Shown here: piece after piece, positions 34,735 through 43,973 of the stretch
Numbering within the stretch: the first letter of the stretch is position 1
Layout: every line of letters starts with the position of its first letter
DNA from: Acidobacteriaceae bacterium
GTDB taxonomy: Bacteria > Acidobacteriota > Terriglobia > Terriglobales > Acidobacteriaceae
Reading direction: 5' to 3'
Length of the DNA stretch: 47,089 nucleotides
NCBI GenBank assembly: GCA_003151435.1
Contig: PLXP01000113.1
Coordinates: 2,610 to 49,698 of the forward strand
Made by a program: the position numbers and the translations under genes
Notes under the pieces: model-generated
Databases searched by the model: none
What the model saw: only the letters and a program-made list of their open reading frames with translations
What the model was told of the DNA's origin: nothing

Positions 34735-35685
34735 ATGGTCCATTGGCTGGTAATTGGAATTCGAGACATCACGCGCCGCCGCGTAATTCCTGCCATTCTG
34801 CAGGAACCGCGTTCGCGTTTACAGGCGATTCTCACACGCGATCCCCCAAAGGCTGTCGCTTTCCCGGGCGTGCATGTGTTCACCACCCTCGAAGACGCAT
34901 TACAGCAGTCCTCCATCGACGCTGTCTACGTTGCCTCGCCTGTCTATCTCCATGCGCCGCAGACAATCGCCTCTCTGAATGCTTGGAAGCATGTCTTGTG
35001 CGAGAAGCCAACGGCCATGAGCTTCGCTGATGCCCAGTTCATGGTTGCCGCAGCTTGGCGCAACGATCGACTCTTGGGTGTGGCCTATTACCGCAGACTC
35101 TTCCCCAAGCTGATCCGCGCCCGCCAACTGATAGCCGCGGGGGCCATAGGCCAGCCTGTGCTGGCGGAGGCGAATTGCCATAGCTGGTTGGCTGCAGACG
35201 ACCCCGGTGGGGCGAGAAACTGGCTGTTCAGTCCCGCCATGGCAGGTGGTGGGCCCCTCTACGATATCGCCTGCCACCGCATCGACGCTCTCAACTTCCT
35301 GTTCGGTCACCCGTGCCGCGCTACCGGCTTCATGTCGAACGCCGTTCATCAGACGGAGGTCGAGGACTCCGCAACGGTTCTCATTGAATACAAGCACGGC
35401 GTGCACGCGACCGTGGATGTTCGCTGGAATTCACATGTAAGCCGCGATCAGTTTCGAGTGGTCGGGACCGCCGGTGAGATGAATCTTGATCCTCTTAGCG
35501 GGCCGGCTTTGCGAATTCCAGGAGTCGAGGAATCCATCCCCACGCACCCAAATGTGCATTATCCGGCTATCCAGAACTTTAGCGCCGCAATTCTGGACCG
35601 AACGCCGCTTGCTTGCCCTGGCGAAGAGGCGGCGTGGACTGATTGGGTAACGCAAGAAGTCAGGTCGCAGAACCAATTCCAATAG
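34735..35685 (+). CDS. Gfo/Idh/MocA-family oxidoreductase, 316 aa, with altered dinucleotide loop
   Basis: Predicted NAD(P)-dependent sugar oxidoreductase. Residues 1-115 are a Rossmann fold and 125-310 the C-terminal alpha/beta domain. The family motif CEKP is intact (LCEKPTAMSF). The GGGPLYDIACHRIDAL stretch (about 175-195) carries the usual catalytic-loop Asp and His. The glycine-rich loop reads VIGIRDIT, where relatives have GIGDIA-type sequence, so the second glycine is Arg10 (codon CGA). This may weaken or change cofactor binding. The start at ATG 34735 fits the family N-terminus exactly; TTG 34723 is less likely. It diverges from the LacI gene and precedes the APC permease by 199 bases. 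Substrate unknown. Confidence 0.85.
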   Translation: MVHWLVIGIRDITRRRVIPAILQEPRSRLQAILTRDPPKAVAFPGVHVFTTLEDALQQSSIDAVYVASPVYLHAPQTIASLNAWKHVLCEKPTAMSFADAQFMVAAAWRNDRLLGVAYYRRLFPKLIRARQLIAAGAIGQPVLAEANCHSWLAADDPGGARNWLFSPAMAGGGPLYDIACHRIDALNFLFGHPCRATGFMSNAVHQTEVEDSATVLIEYKHGVHATVDVRWNSHVSRDQFRVVGTAGEMNLDPLSGPALRIPGVEESIPTHPNVHYPAIQNFSAAILDRTPLACPGEEAAWTDWVTQEVRSQNQFQ

Positions 35686-35745
35686 CACTGCAACGAACCA
35701 CCCGGATGGCCCTGCACGAGGTACGCGATGCATAGAAAGAAATAC

Positions 35746-35776
35746 TTGACGGCAGCCCGACGGGAGTCGATATTAA
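35746..35776 (+). promoter_or_regulatory. Possible promoter of the APC permease gene
   Basis: TTGACG (35746-35751) is followed after 19 bases by TATTAA (35771-35776). The spacing is two bases longer than ideal, so this is a weak call. The 199-base gap after the oxidoreductase gene is consistent with a separate transcript. Confidence 0.3.
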
Positions 35777-35884
35777 ATCGATTGAATTCAGATGCGGCGG
35801 CGGCTGGGACGTCTTGTCGCACAGCCGCAAGTTTTGAAATGCAGGCCAGTACATTTCGTGTAATTCTATTCTGCAAGGATCGTG

Positions 35885-37234
35885 ATGTCACTCAATCATG
35901 AAGGCACCACGTCGCAACCAGCCGGTTTGAAGAGGACGCTTCGCTTTCGCGATTTGATTCTGTACGGCATCATCCTCATTCAGCCGACGGCGCCCATGCC
36001 AGTTTATGGAGTGATCTCGGCCGAAGCGCATGGACATGTGGTCACGGCGATTCTTCTCGCCATGATCGCAATGCTCTTCACATCGGCGAGCTATGGCCGC
36101 ATGGCGCGGATCTATCCGCATGGCGGCTCTGCTTTTCTCTACGTCGGCAAACAGCTTCATCCCAGCCTGGGCTATCTCACCGGCTGGTGCATGATCATGG
36201 ACTACATTCTCAACCCCCTGATCTGCACCATCTGGTGCAGCAGGGCCGCCATCAACTTCGTCCCCGAAGTGCCTTACGTTGTGTATGTCTGCCTCTTCGC
36301 TGTTCTGTTCACAACCCTGAACTGCAATGGTGTGGAGACATCGGCAAAGATCAATGCCGGGGTAGCGGCAGCACTGGGCATCGTCATCGTGCTGGTGCTT
36401 GTATCTGCCGTCCGATATCTGCTTCACCTGCCGAGCTATCCCGCCAACTTCTTGACACATCCGTTCTTTGACCGCAGCACGTTCACTTCGTCCGGACTTT
36501 TGCGAGGCACTTCAATCGCGGTCCTGACTTACATTGGCTTTGATGGAATCTCGACACTCTCCGACGAGGCCAAAGATCCGGCGCACAACGTACCGCGAGC
36601 GATCGTCGGCACCTGCATCATCACCGGAGTTCTGGCCAGCATAGAGGTATACCTGGCGCAGCTTGCCTGGCCGCTGGGCGCATTTCCAGATATCGACACA
36701 GCCTATGTCTACATCTCCGGCCGCATTGGAGGTCCGGCCCTGTTTGCCATTGTGAATGCAGCGCTGCTGCTGGCTACGATTGGTTCAGGAATGGCCTCGC
36801 AGCTAGGAGCGGCAAGATTGATGCTAGCCATGGGTCAGGACGGCGCACTGCCGAAACGGTTCTTTGGAGTCGTCCATCCAAAGAATCGAATCCCACGAAA
36901 CAATGTGCTGCTGGTCGGCGGAATCTGCCTCATCGGCGCATTGGCCTTCAGTTATCAACTTGGGACCGAACTGCTGAACTATGGCGCTCTTTTGGCTTTC
37001 ATGGGAGTCAATGTCGCCGCCATGCTGCAAGCGTGGAAAGAGGGCAAATTCCGGCTTTGGTTCCCCATGGCCGTCGGCATTTGCGGCTTCATCACCTGCG
37101 GGTTTCTGTGGCTGAACCTTGGGCTGCTGGCGCGCATCGTAGGATCGATCTGGGCAGGCCTGGGAATCTTGTTGTGGCTCGTCCGGCGTCGTTATACGCA
37201 TCTGCCGGGTGCAGAACTGGAAGAGACACTGTGA
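35885..37234 (+). CDS. APC-family amino-acid/polyamine permease, 449 aa
   Basis: Inner-membrane transporter with about 12 helices. The N-terminus after a short polar lead (TLRFRDLILYGIILIQPTAP) and the segment YIGFDGISTLSDEAKDPAHN are typical of the amino acid-polyamine-organocation family; the latter is the conserved loop after helix 6. Length matches. ATG 35885 has AAGGA five bases upstream. The substrate cannot be read from sequence; amino acids or amines are usual. It follows the Gfo/Idh/MocA gene and is convergent with the creatininase-family gene, with a perfect hairpin between the two stops. Confidence 0.9.
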   Translation: MSLNHEGTTSQPAGLKRTLRFRDLILYGIILIQPTAPMPVYGVISAEAHGHVVTAILLAMIAMLFTSASYGRMARIYPHGGSAFLYVGKQLHPSLGYLTGWCMIMDYILNPLICTIWCSRAAINFVPEVPYVVYVCLFAVLFTTLNCNGVETSAKINAGVAAALGIVIVLVLVSAVRYLLHLPSYPANFLTHPFFDRSTFTSSGLLRGTSIAVLTYIGFDGISTLSDEAKDPAHNVPRAIVGTCIITGVLASIEVYLAQLAWPLGAFPDIDTAYVYISGRIGGPALFAIVNAALLLATIGSGMASQLGAARLMLAMGQDGALPKRFFGVVHPKNRIPRNNVLLVGGICLIGALAFSYQLGTELLNYGALLAFMGVNVAAMLQAWKEGKFRLWFPMAVGICGFITCGFLWLNLGLLARIVGSIWAGLGILLWLVRRRYTHLPGAELEETL

Positions 37235-37260
37235 CCGCAACACACCGGACACCCATGAAG

Positions 37261-37280
37261 ATATGGCTGGAAAGCCATAT
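37261..37280. repeat. Perfect 8-bp inverted repeat with GGAA loop between convergent genes
   Basis: ATATGGCT-GGAA-AGCCATAT forms a perfect stem closed by a GNRA tetraloop, 26 bases after the APC stop. No T-run follows on either strand, so it is not a classic terminator; it may be an RNA 3'-end hairpin or a protein site. Confidence 0.55.
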
Positions 37281-37330
37281 CCCGGCGAGGCGCGAAACAC
37301 ACAAGCGATCCGGATCGCCAGGCACTGCGT

Positions 37331-38212
37331 CTACTGCTTCGTATCCAGCGGATGCAGCGATTGCTCGAAGAACTGGTTTTGAAGCTTCAAGCTATTCTGA
37401 TCGGCCTTGACGGCCTTGATCGCCTCGGCAATCTGGCGCGACCACGTTTTCTGATCAAATTCTCCCAGTTCCTTGTTTGCCGCTCCGCCTTGGCCGGCGT
37501 AATGATTCGGGAACCGCGCATACCACCAGATGCCGGTGTAAACCGACTCGGGCAGAGGATCTCGATTCTGGTCTGCTCCCGATTGCTGGTCTGCGCGATC
37601 AACATGGACCAGGTCTGGCCGCGCGGCGAGCATGTGCGAAGTCTCCACTTCGCCACCGTGCATATCCATCGGAGTCTTTAAGGCTGGACGCCCAGGCACG
37701 TTCAAATTAGGCAGCCCAAACTCGTACACCACAAAAGCGCGCGGAGTAGCCAATTGAGCCTGTGCGAACAGCGGCAGCAGCGACTGGTTTCCTCCGTGGC
37801 CATTCACAATCACCACTTTCTTGCAGCCATTGCGCGCCATCTCGTTTACAGTCTCCTGCAGCAATGTGAGCTGCGTCGACAGGCTGTAGGCGAGCGTTCC
37901 AGGCTGTTGCTGCGCTTCAAAGATCTGCCCGAAATAATATTCGGGAAACACAACGGCGTACTCGAGCTTGACCGCATTCATCACCGCGAAGCGAACGTCC
38001 AGCAGGTCTGTGCCAAGCGGCAGGTGCGGTCCATGCTTCTCGATGATGCCGAAAGGAAGCACACAAACCCCTTGCGACTGATGAATAGCCTGGACGAAGT
38101 CGGGCCCGGTAAGTTCCTCCCACTTTGCCGGCAGACTCGCCTGGCAGAAGCCAATCTCGGCGATGGTCAGAAAGAGAAATAGTATGAGGCTCATGCTGCG
38201 TGTGATTTTCAT
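37331..38212 (-). CDS. Exported creatininase-family amidohydrolase, 293 aa
   Basis: Metal-dependent amidohydrolase of the creatinine-amidohydrolase family. The start is ATG 38212, eight bases after AGGAG; two nearby upstream starts are too close to that site. A signal peptide precedes the mature chain (MSLILFLFLTIAEIGFCQAS, about 7-26), which is unusual because most characterised members are cytoplasmic. Family motifs: IEKHGPHLPLGTD (E58, H60, D69), IVNGHGGN (H139) and MHGGEVETSHM (E188), covering the two-metal site. Length is slightly above the usual 240-260 because of the leader. It is downstream of and probably co-transcribed with the GH31 gene (64-base gap). The substrate is unknown; creatinine itself is unlikely in this setting. 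Confidence 0.88.
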   Translation of the reverse strand: MKITRSMSLILFLFLTIAEIGFCQASLPAKWEELTGPDFVQAIHQSQGVCVLPFGIIEKHGPHLPLGTDLLDVRFAVMNAVKLEYAVVFPEYYFGQIFEAQQQPGTLAYSLSTQLTLLQETVNEMARNGCKKVVIVNGHGGNQSLLPLFAQAQLATPRAFVVYEFGLPNLNVPGRPALKTPMDMHGGEVETSHMLAARPDLVHVDRADQQSGADQNRDPLPESVYTGIWWYARFPNHYAGQGGAANKELGEFDQKTWSRQIAEAIKAVKADQNSLKLQNQFFEQSLHPLDTKQ

Positions 38213-38276
38213 TTTCATCACTCCTGGCGTTCAAACTCCTGCGCATACGATTTTCTCACGCAAAGATTTCATTAAT

Positions 38277-40622
38277 TCAACGTAGGCGGATTTCGACGGG
38301 TGCGCCTGAGTACACAACGTCTTTTGCAGACTCGCTCGCAGCCAATCCAGTTCCCACCGACCGACTCACAAGCGTCACGTTGAACACCATCTTCTGCGGC
38401 ATGCCGTTGTAATGCCCTTCTCTGCCGCCGATCCGCAACGTGCCTGCCGCGTCGTTCCACTCAAGCGGGATCGTTGCGTAATCGCCTTTTTCGTAGCGAT
38501 AGCTGTCGCCTTCATCCTGGTAGAACGTGAAGCTGCCGTTAGCGCCGGGGTAGACGCGCACTTCAATCGGCCCTTCTGGATGTTGATCGGCATATTCACT
38601 CTCCGGCCCGAGCGGCACAATGGCTCCGCCGCGGACGTAAAGCGGAATCCGATCAAGCGGAGCCTTCGCTGCAATCTGCTGCCCTCCCTCAAGTTTCTCG
38701 CCGGTCCAGAAGTCGTACCATGCGGCCGCGGGAGGAAGGAAAACCAGCCGCTCCGTCGCGCCTGCCACCGTCACCGGATTCACCAGCAGCGAAGGTCCAA
38801 ACATGAACTCATCATCAATGTCGCGCACCCGCTCGTCCGTTCGCCAGTCCATCACCAGTGGCCGCTGCATCGTGTAATCGTCGTGCGTCACCTTCCACGC
38901 CAGCGAGTAGGAATACGGCAGCAGTCTCGACCGCAGCTTGTCGTACGCAATCAGCGTGGGCGCCTGCGGTCCGTAGGAGAAAAGCTCATTGGCGGTGCGA
39001 TGGCCGTGGGTGCGGAGAATGGGGCAGAACGTGCCGAACTCGAACCAGCGCGTGTAAAGCTCCTGGTACTGCGCGTTGTTGGTCTCGTCTTTATACGGCC
39101 CCGTGTATCCAGCAATATCGGTCGTCCAATACGGCATTCCCGAAAGAGCAAAGTTCAACCCCGCCGCGATCTGCCGCTTCAACACCGGGAAGGTGCCGTA
39201 GATATCGCCAGACCACTCCACGGTGGAGTTCCTCTGCTGCCCCGCAAACGCTGATCGCGTCAGGATGAACGCCCGCTTCTCCGTGGTGGCCTTGCGCCAA
39301 TGCTCGTATACATTACCCGAGTGCATAAGTGGAAAGATGTTGAGGTAGCGAGCGCCCGATCCGATATAAAGCTGCTTGTCCTCCAGCGCCGCATCGCTCT
39401 CGCCTTTCCACGTCTCCGGCTCTGAGCTGTCAAGCCAGAATCCATCCCAACCCTGCACAACGAGTTTGCCGATCAAGTAATCCCAGTAGTAATCACGCGC
39501 CTTCGGATTGGTCGGATCGTAATCGGGAGTGTCCGGAATGATCAGGTTCTGCGCCTTCATGGCTTGATAATTCTCTGACGCCGGATCCATCACCGCCCAC
39601 GTCGAAATGATGGCGTGCACGTGCTCTTCATGCAGCTTGTGCAGCGCCCCGGGAACATCAGGAAACGCCCTCAGATATGCGTCAGTAAACTCGGGATCGC
39701 CCTGCCTCTTCCACCAGAACCAGTCTTGTACGATCAGATCGAGCGGCACATGCTGCGCCCTGTATTCGCCTGCGATATCCAGCAGTTGTTGCGCAGATGT
39801 ATAACGATCCTTCGACTGTACGAAGCCATACGCCCACTCGCCGAATAGCGGAGCATGACCTGTGAGATCGCGATAATGATGGATGATCGTGTCCATCTCA
39901 GGCCCGTAGAAGACGTAGTAATCGACTCCGTCCGTCACATCGGCGGAAAGCTTCAGTTCTCGTGCGAAGCGATTATCGACCCAAGCCCGCGACGCCGTGT
40001 TCCAGAAAATTCCGTAGCCGTTGGTCGACACGAGCAGCGGCACCGCGATGTCGCTGTTGGCCTGCGCCAGCTCAACCACTGCGCCGCGATAGTTGAAGAC
40101 GCCGGCCTGGTGCTGCCCCAGCCCATACAGACCCTCCAGAGTGTCTGGAGAAAAGCGGTCGCTCACCTTGTACACCTGCTCGCCCGCCACCGTCACCGGC
40201 GTGTACCGGCGCGGCTCGATATTGTTTTCGCGCAGAATCACCTTTCCGCTCGCATCCCGCACTTGAAGCGCACCCGTCGCCAGGTTCGCCGACACCGTCA
40301 ACTCCGGCGTGCTCGCATGCGCCTCGGTGGCGCTGCTGCCATACTCGCTCTTGCTTGCGTTGCAGGGTGCAATGATCCACGGCTGCGCAACGGCTTTGCG
40401 CACGGAACCGCCGGCCGGTGTAGAGACCACGTGCACAACGCCTGCCCCGCAGAATGTAACCTGCACGCTCTCGCGGCCATCCTGCAGTTGCATGCCGCCA
40501 TCCATTGCCTTCGCAGTCATGGTGGCGGCTGGCGCTGCATCCATCATTTGCGCCGAGAGGCAGATCAGGCTTCCGATGAGTGTAATACGGAAGCAATGCG
40601 CGATCGATCTTGAACTTTGCAC
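38277..40622 (-). CDS. Secreted GH31 alpha-xylosidase/alpha-glucosidase-like enzyme, 781 aa
   Basis: Retaining alpha-glycosidase. The start is GTG 40622, with GGAG seven bases upstream; an ATG at 40635 is in another frame. A signal peptide covers about residues 8-30. Residues about 50-255 are the N-terminal beta domain (EGLYGLGQHQAG). The barrel runs from about 256 to 590, with nucleophile D398 in GFWLDSSEPE and acid/base D473 in EWSGDI. The C-terminal beta domains follow (LYVRGGAIVPLGP). The WLDSSEPE form and the barrel-entry region resemble the alpha-xylosidase branch more than typical alpha-glucosidases, but I cannot settle specificity. With GH29 and the beta-galactosidases far left it would complete xyloglucan side-chain removal (inference). 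The creatininase-family gene follows in the same operon. Confidence 0.9.
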   Translation of the reverse strand: MQSSRSIAHCFRITLIGSLICLSAQMMDAAPAATMTAKAMDGGMQLQDGRESVQVTFCGAGVVHVVSTPAGGSVRKAVAQPWIIAPCNASKSEYGSSATEAHASTPELTVSANLATGALQVRDASGKVILRENNIEPRRYTPVTVAGEQVYKVSDRFSPDTLEGLYGLGQHQAGVFNYRGAVVELAQANSDIAVPLLVSTNGYGIFWNTASRAWVDNRFARELKLSADVTDGVDYYVFYGPEMDTIIHHYRDLTGHAPLFGEWAYGFVQSKDRYTSAQQLLDIAGEYRAQHVPLDLIVQDWFWWKRQGDPEFTDAYLRAFPDVPGALHKLHEEHVHAIISTWAVMDPASENYQAMKAQNLIIPDTPDYDPTNPKARDYYWDYLIGKLVVQGWDGFWLDSSEPETWKGESDAALEDKQLYIGSGARYLNIFPLMHSGNVYEHWRKATTEKRAFILTRSAFAGQQRNSTVEWSGDIYGTFPVLKRQIAAGLNFALSGMPYWTTDIAGYTGPYKDETNNAQYQELYTRWFEFGTFCPILRTHGHRTANELFSYGPQAPTLIAYDKLRSRLLPYSYSLAWKVTHDDYTMQRPLVMDWRTDERVRDIDDEFMFGPSLLVNPVTVAGATERLVFLPPAAAWYDFWTGEKLEGGQQIAAKAPLDRIPLYVRGGAIVPLGPESEYADQHPEGPIEVRVYPGANGSFTFYQDEGDSYRYEKGDYATIPLEWNDAAGTLRIGGREGHYNGMPQKMVFNVTLVSRSVGTGLAASESAKDVVYSGAPVEIRLR

Positions 40623-40763
40623 GAGTCGTCTCCATTAAGCGTCATCCATCTTATCAATCCCAACCGGTGTCAGGTACGGCCGCAGTGCGTCTTGCCTGCG
40701 TGCTACCCTGCTATCGATTGCTTTTGCAAGGGAAGTGGCAAGCCACTTCCGGGATGAGGCTGC

Positions 40764-43700
40764 ATGTCGTCACTGCGCGGAATCGTTACTGCCTTCGTGT
40801 TTATCTTCTGTCTCCACTCCGCATCGAGCCAGGTCTCAACCGTTGTCTTTTCCGAACCGGGATTTCCCGAGGCCGATTCCACTGCTGTGTCGCAAGAGTC
40901 GTTGCAGAAAGGATTCTCAAATGCGCGCTTCGTCAACGTAGCGCAACTTGGCTCCGCTCTGGCCGACGCGCAAACGAGGCTGCTGGTCTTGCCGTATGGC
41001 TCTGCGTATCCTGAGGCGGCATGGCCTGCAATTCTCCGGTTTCTCGACCGCGGCGGCAACCTGATCGTGCTGGGCGGCAAACCATTTACGCGCGCAGCGT
41101 ATCAGGAGGGCACAGCGTGGCATCTGCGTCAGACCAGCGTGGCGGCTTCACTTGAGTTATTCATTCACGACTACCAGAACACTCCCGGTTCGCAGGATAT
41201 GCACTTCGAGCCCAACGCCGATGTGCAACCGCAAATCCTCGCATTCCATTGGAAGCAATCGTTCAGCCCCGTCATCCGGCTGTCTGTCACCGATCAGTCC
41301 AAGCAGATGGGATCGACTGGAAACGAAGACGCCTACCTCACGACCCTGGCATGGGGAACACGCGACGCGCATCGCCTCTCCGCGCCCGCATTCCTCATCG
41401 ACCACGTGGCAGAGCGGTTTGTAGGAGGGCGATGGGTATTCTTTGCCTGCGACCCGGAAGAAAAAGCCTTCGACAATCCGCAGTTACTTGCAAACTTGCA
41501 GACCCTCGCGTTACGCCACGACGATCGCTTCACGTTCCGTCCGCGTGTGCCGCTGTTTCTCCCCGGCGAGCCGCTCGAGTTCCACTTTCAGCCTGCGGGA
41601 TCCTCCAAAGCCGATCCCACTGATGAGCTGAAAATCAGTGTCCACGCGGAGGAAGGCGCGGCCCAGACCTTCACGTTCCCCGCGGACTCGACCCACGCGA
41701 TCACACTCCCGCAGTCGGCGACGGCTGGCCGCGGGTTGCACACTATTGATACCACGTTGTCGCGGCATGGCACTCCCATCTGGACCTATCGTTCCGGCTT
41801 CTGGATGCGCGACCGTGCGTATCTGCTCAGCGGTCCCAAACTTAGCGTCGCGACAGACTACTTCGCGCTTGATGGAAAGCCGCTGCCGGTCGTCGGAACC
41901 ACCTACATGGCCAGCGATGTGAACCGCATGTTCCTCGTTGAACCCAATGCGTATGTCTGGGACCAGGACATGAAGCAGATCCGCGCCGCGGGCATCAACA
42001 TGTTGCGTTCGGGCATCTGGTCCAGCTGGAACCTTCTTGTGAATTCCGACAAGTCGATGAGCGAAGACACGCTTCGCTCCATTGAAGCTTTCCTCATGAC
42101 TGCCCGCCACTACGGCCTGCCCGTGCAATTCAACCTGTTCGCATTTGTTCCCGATATGTTCGGCGGCTCTCACGCCTATCTCGACCCCGTTGCAAGAGAA
42201 CGCCAGGACCGCTATGTCTCCTCCGTGGTGAGCCGTTTTCACGACATGCCCTTTCTCGCATGGGACCTGATCAACGAGCCCAGTGCGAACAACAATGCGT
42301 GGAGGACACTGCCGCAAAAGGAAGAGCAGGCCGCGTGGAGAGCCTGGCTGAAGCAGCGTTATCCCGATGACGCGGCATTGCTGGCAGCATGGGCGGAGCC
42401 GTCCTTCGGCATCGGCCGCGCACTGCAATCCAAGCCAACCAGCACTCCTCCTGAGGTCGCCACCGCCGATCCGTTCGCCCTTCCCGATGCCGGTGCATTC
42501 GACGCCGACGCCGTGCGCAGCGGCTACAACACGCTCAAGGTCTACGACTACAATCTCTTCTCGCAATACCTATTTCGTGATTGGGTTCAGCATCAGCGCC
42601 AGACCATTCGCGCCGCGGATTCTGAGCAACTGATTACCATCGGCCAGGATGAAGGCGGCGTGGCCGGGCGCCTCTCCCCCGCATTCTTTTCTACTGACCT
42701 GAGCTTTACCACCACGCACACATGGTGGGACTTCGACAGCATTCTGTGGGCGTCGCTGATGGCGAAGATGCCCGGAAAGCCCATGCTGGTGCAGGAGATG
42801 GGCGAGCAGCGGCGCCTCACGCAAGACGATCACCTGCGACTTTCCGCGGAAGAGGAGAGCCGGCAACTGGAGCGCAAACTCGCTATCTCCTTCGCCCAGG
42901 GCGCGGGCGGCATCGAGTGGGTGTGGAATGTGAACGCCACCATGGCCAATGACAACGAAACTCCGATTGGCGCCATCCGTCCCGATGGCACGGAGAAGCC
43001 CGAGGCTCAAGTCCTGGCCAGCGTCGCACAATTTGCCCGGCGCAGTCCCGCAAGCTTCACCGGCATCGAGCCGCCCGCCGTCACCGTGGTCACATCGCAA
43101 TCGCTGCTGTACACCGGCATGTGGTCGCTGGCTGTTGACATGCAGAAGAAAGCCGTCCGCGCCCTTGCCTACTACGATCACACCCCGCTCAGAATGTTGC
43201 CGGAGAATCGCCTGGCAGAGCTGGGACATCCGGAGCTGGTCATCCTTCCCGCGCCGCAAGCTCTAACGGAAGCCGCGTGGCACCAGCTGCTCGCCTACGT
43301 AGCCGACGGCGGATACCTGCTCATCTCGGGACCGGTTGACCGCGACGAGCATTGGCATAAAGTCGATCGCCTTTCGGCTTTGAAGATCGATGCTGAGATC
43401 TTGCCGCTCGCTATTCGGCAATCCACTTTGACTCTCCCCCGCGGAGATCGCGCGCTTGAGGTTGCGTATCCATCCGTTGTGCAGACCGCCCCAATCGACA
43501 CCATGCGCTTCGCGGACAAATCGTCGGTGAAGGTGATCCAGCATGGCAAGGGAACGATTGTTTGGGCAGCCGACCCGGTCGAGTTTGCCGAGGGCTACGG
43601 TGCCACCGCCGCTCTCTATCGTTATGCGGAGAAGATCGCAGGCGTGGTTCCATCCTTCACGCAATTGCAACCGCTGTCTCCCGGCATCCTGGCCTTCCCC

Positions 43701-43889
43701 ACCGTCATGAAGGATGCGATTCTCTACAGCTTCTCCTCTGAGTGCTTCGACGATCAGCCAGTCGATATCCAGGATGCGCAGACAAAAGCGCATGTGCACT
43801 TCACGCTGGCCGCTCAGCATGGCGCAATGGTCCTGCTAGACCGCGCGACGGGAACCGTACTAGCCTCCTATGGCACTGGAAAAATGTAG
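40764..43889 (+). CDS. Large secreted clan-A glycoside hydrolase (GH5/GH42-like barrel), 1041 aa
   Basis: The start at ATG 40764 has GAGG four bases before it, and a signal peptide fills residues 1-22. Residues about 25-250 resemble a class-I glutamine-amidotransferase-like (ThuA or beta-galactosidase small) domain: LLVLPYGSAYPEAAWPAILR, then FLDRGGNLIVLGG. Residues 255-360 are beta-sandwich. The barrel starts at about 365. The putative acid/base is E505 in WDLINEPS and the nucleophile is E678 in MLVQEMGEQ, the spacing and motifs of clan GH-A. Residues about 770-1041 include a second amidotransferase-like fold (VILPAPQALTEAAWHQLLAY, then GGYLLISGP). I cannot place it in one GH family. It diverges from the GH31 operon. 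Confidence 0.8.
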   Translation: MSSLRGIVTAFVFIFCLHSASSQVSTVVFSEPGFPEADSTAVSQESLQKGFSNARFVNVAQLGSALADAQTRLLVLPYGSAYPEAAWPAILRFLDRGGNLIVLGGKPFTRAAYQEGTAWHLRQTSVAASLELFIHDYQNTPGSQDMHFEPNADVQPQILAFHWKQSFSPVIRLSVTDQSKQMGSTGNEDAYLTTLAWGTRDAHRLSAPAFLIDHVAERFVGGRWVFFACDPEEKAFDNPQLLANLQTLALRHDDRFTFRPRVPLFLPGEPLEFHFQPAGSSKADPTDELKISVHAEEGAAQTFTFPADSTHAITLPQSATAGRGLHTIDTTLSRHGTPIWTYRSGFWMRDRAYLLSGPKLSVATDYFALDGKPLPVVGTTYMASDVNRMFLVEPNAYVWDQDMKQIRAAGINMLRSGIWSSWNLLVNSDKSMSEDTLRSIEAFLMTARHYGLPVQFNLFAFVPDMFGGSHAYLDPVARERQDRYVSSVVSRFHDMPFLAWDLINEPSANNNAWRTLPQKEEQAAWRAWLKQRYPDDAALLAAWAEPSFGIGRALQSKPTSTPPEVATADPFALPDAGAFDADAVRSGYNTLKVYDYNLFSQYLFRDWVQHQRQTIRAADSEQLITIGQDEGGVAGRLSPAFFSTDLSFTTTHTWWDFDSILWASLMAKMPGKPMLVQEMGEQRRLTQDDHLRLSAEEESRQLERKLAISFAQGAGGIEWVWNVNATMANDNETPIGAIRPDGTEKPEAQVLASVAQFARRSPASFTGIEPPAVTVVTSQSLLYTGMWSLAVDMQKKAVRALAYYDHTPLRMLPENRLAELGHPELVILPAPQALTEAAWHQLLAYVADGGYLLISGPVDRDEHWHKVDRLSALKIDAEILPLAIRQSTLTLPRGDRALEVAYPSVVQTAPIDTMRFADKSSVKVIQHGKGTIVWAADPVEFAEGYGATAALYRYAEKIAGVVPSFTQLQPLSPGILAFPTVMKDAILYSFSSECFDDQPVDIQDAQTKAHVHFTLAAQHGAMVLLDRATGTVLASYGTGKM

Positions 43890-43973
43890 AGTGCAGGGGT
43901 AGTGTGCCCGGCACAGACCGCGAGAGGTGATGCCCACCCGCCCAAAGCGATAGGATGAATCTTTGGAGCAAAG

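Noticed and set aside
41511..42566. 351-codon open frame antisense to the clan-A glycosidase
   Set aside because: Mirror of a motif-bearing gene, with no independent support.
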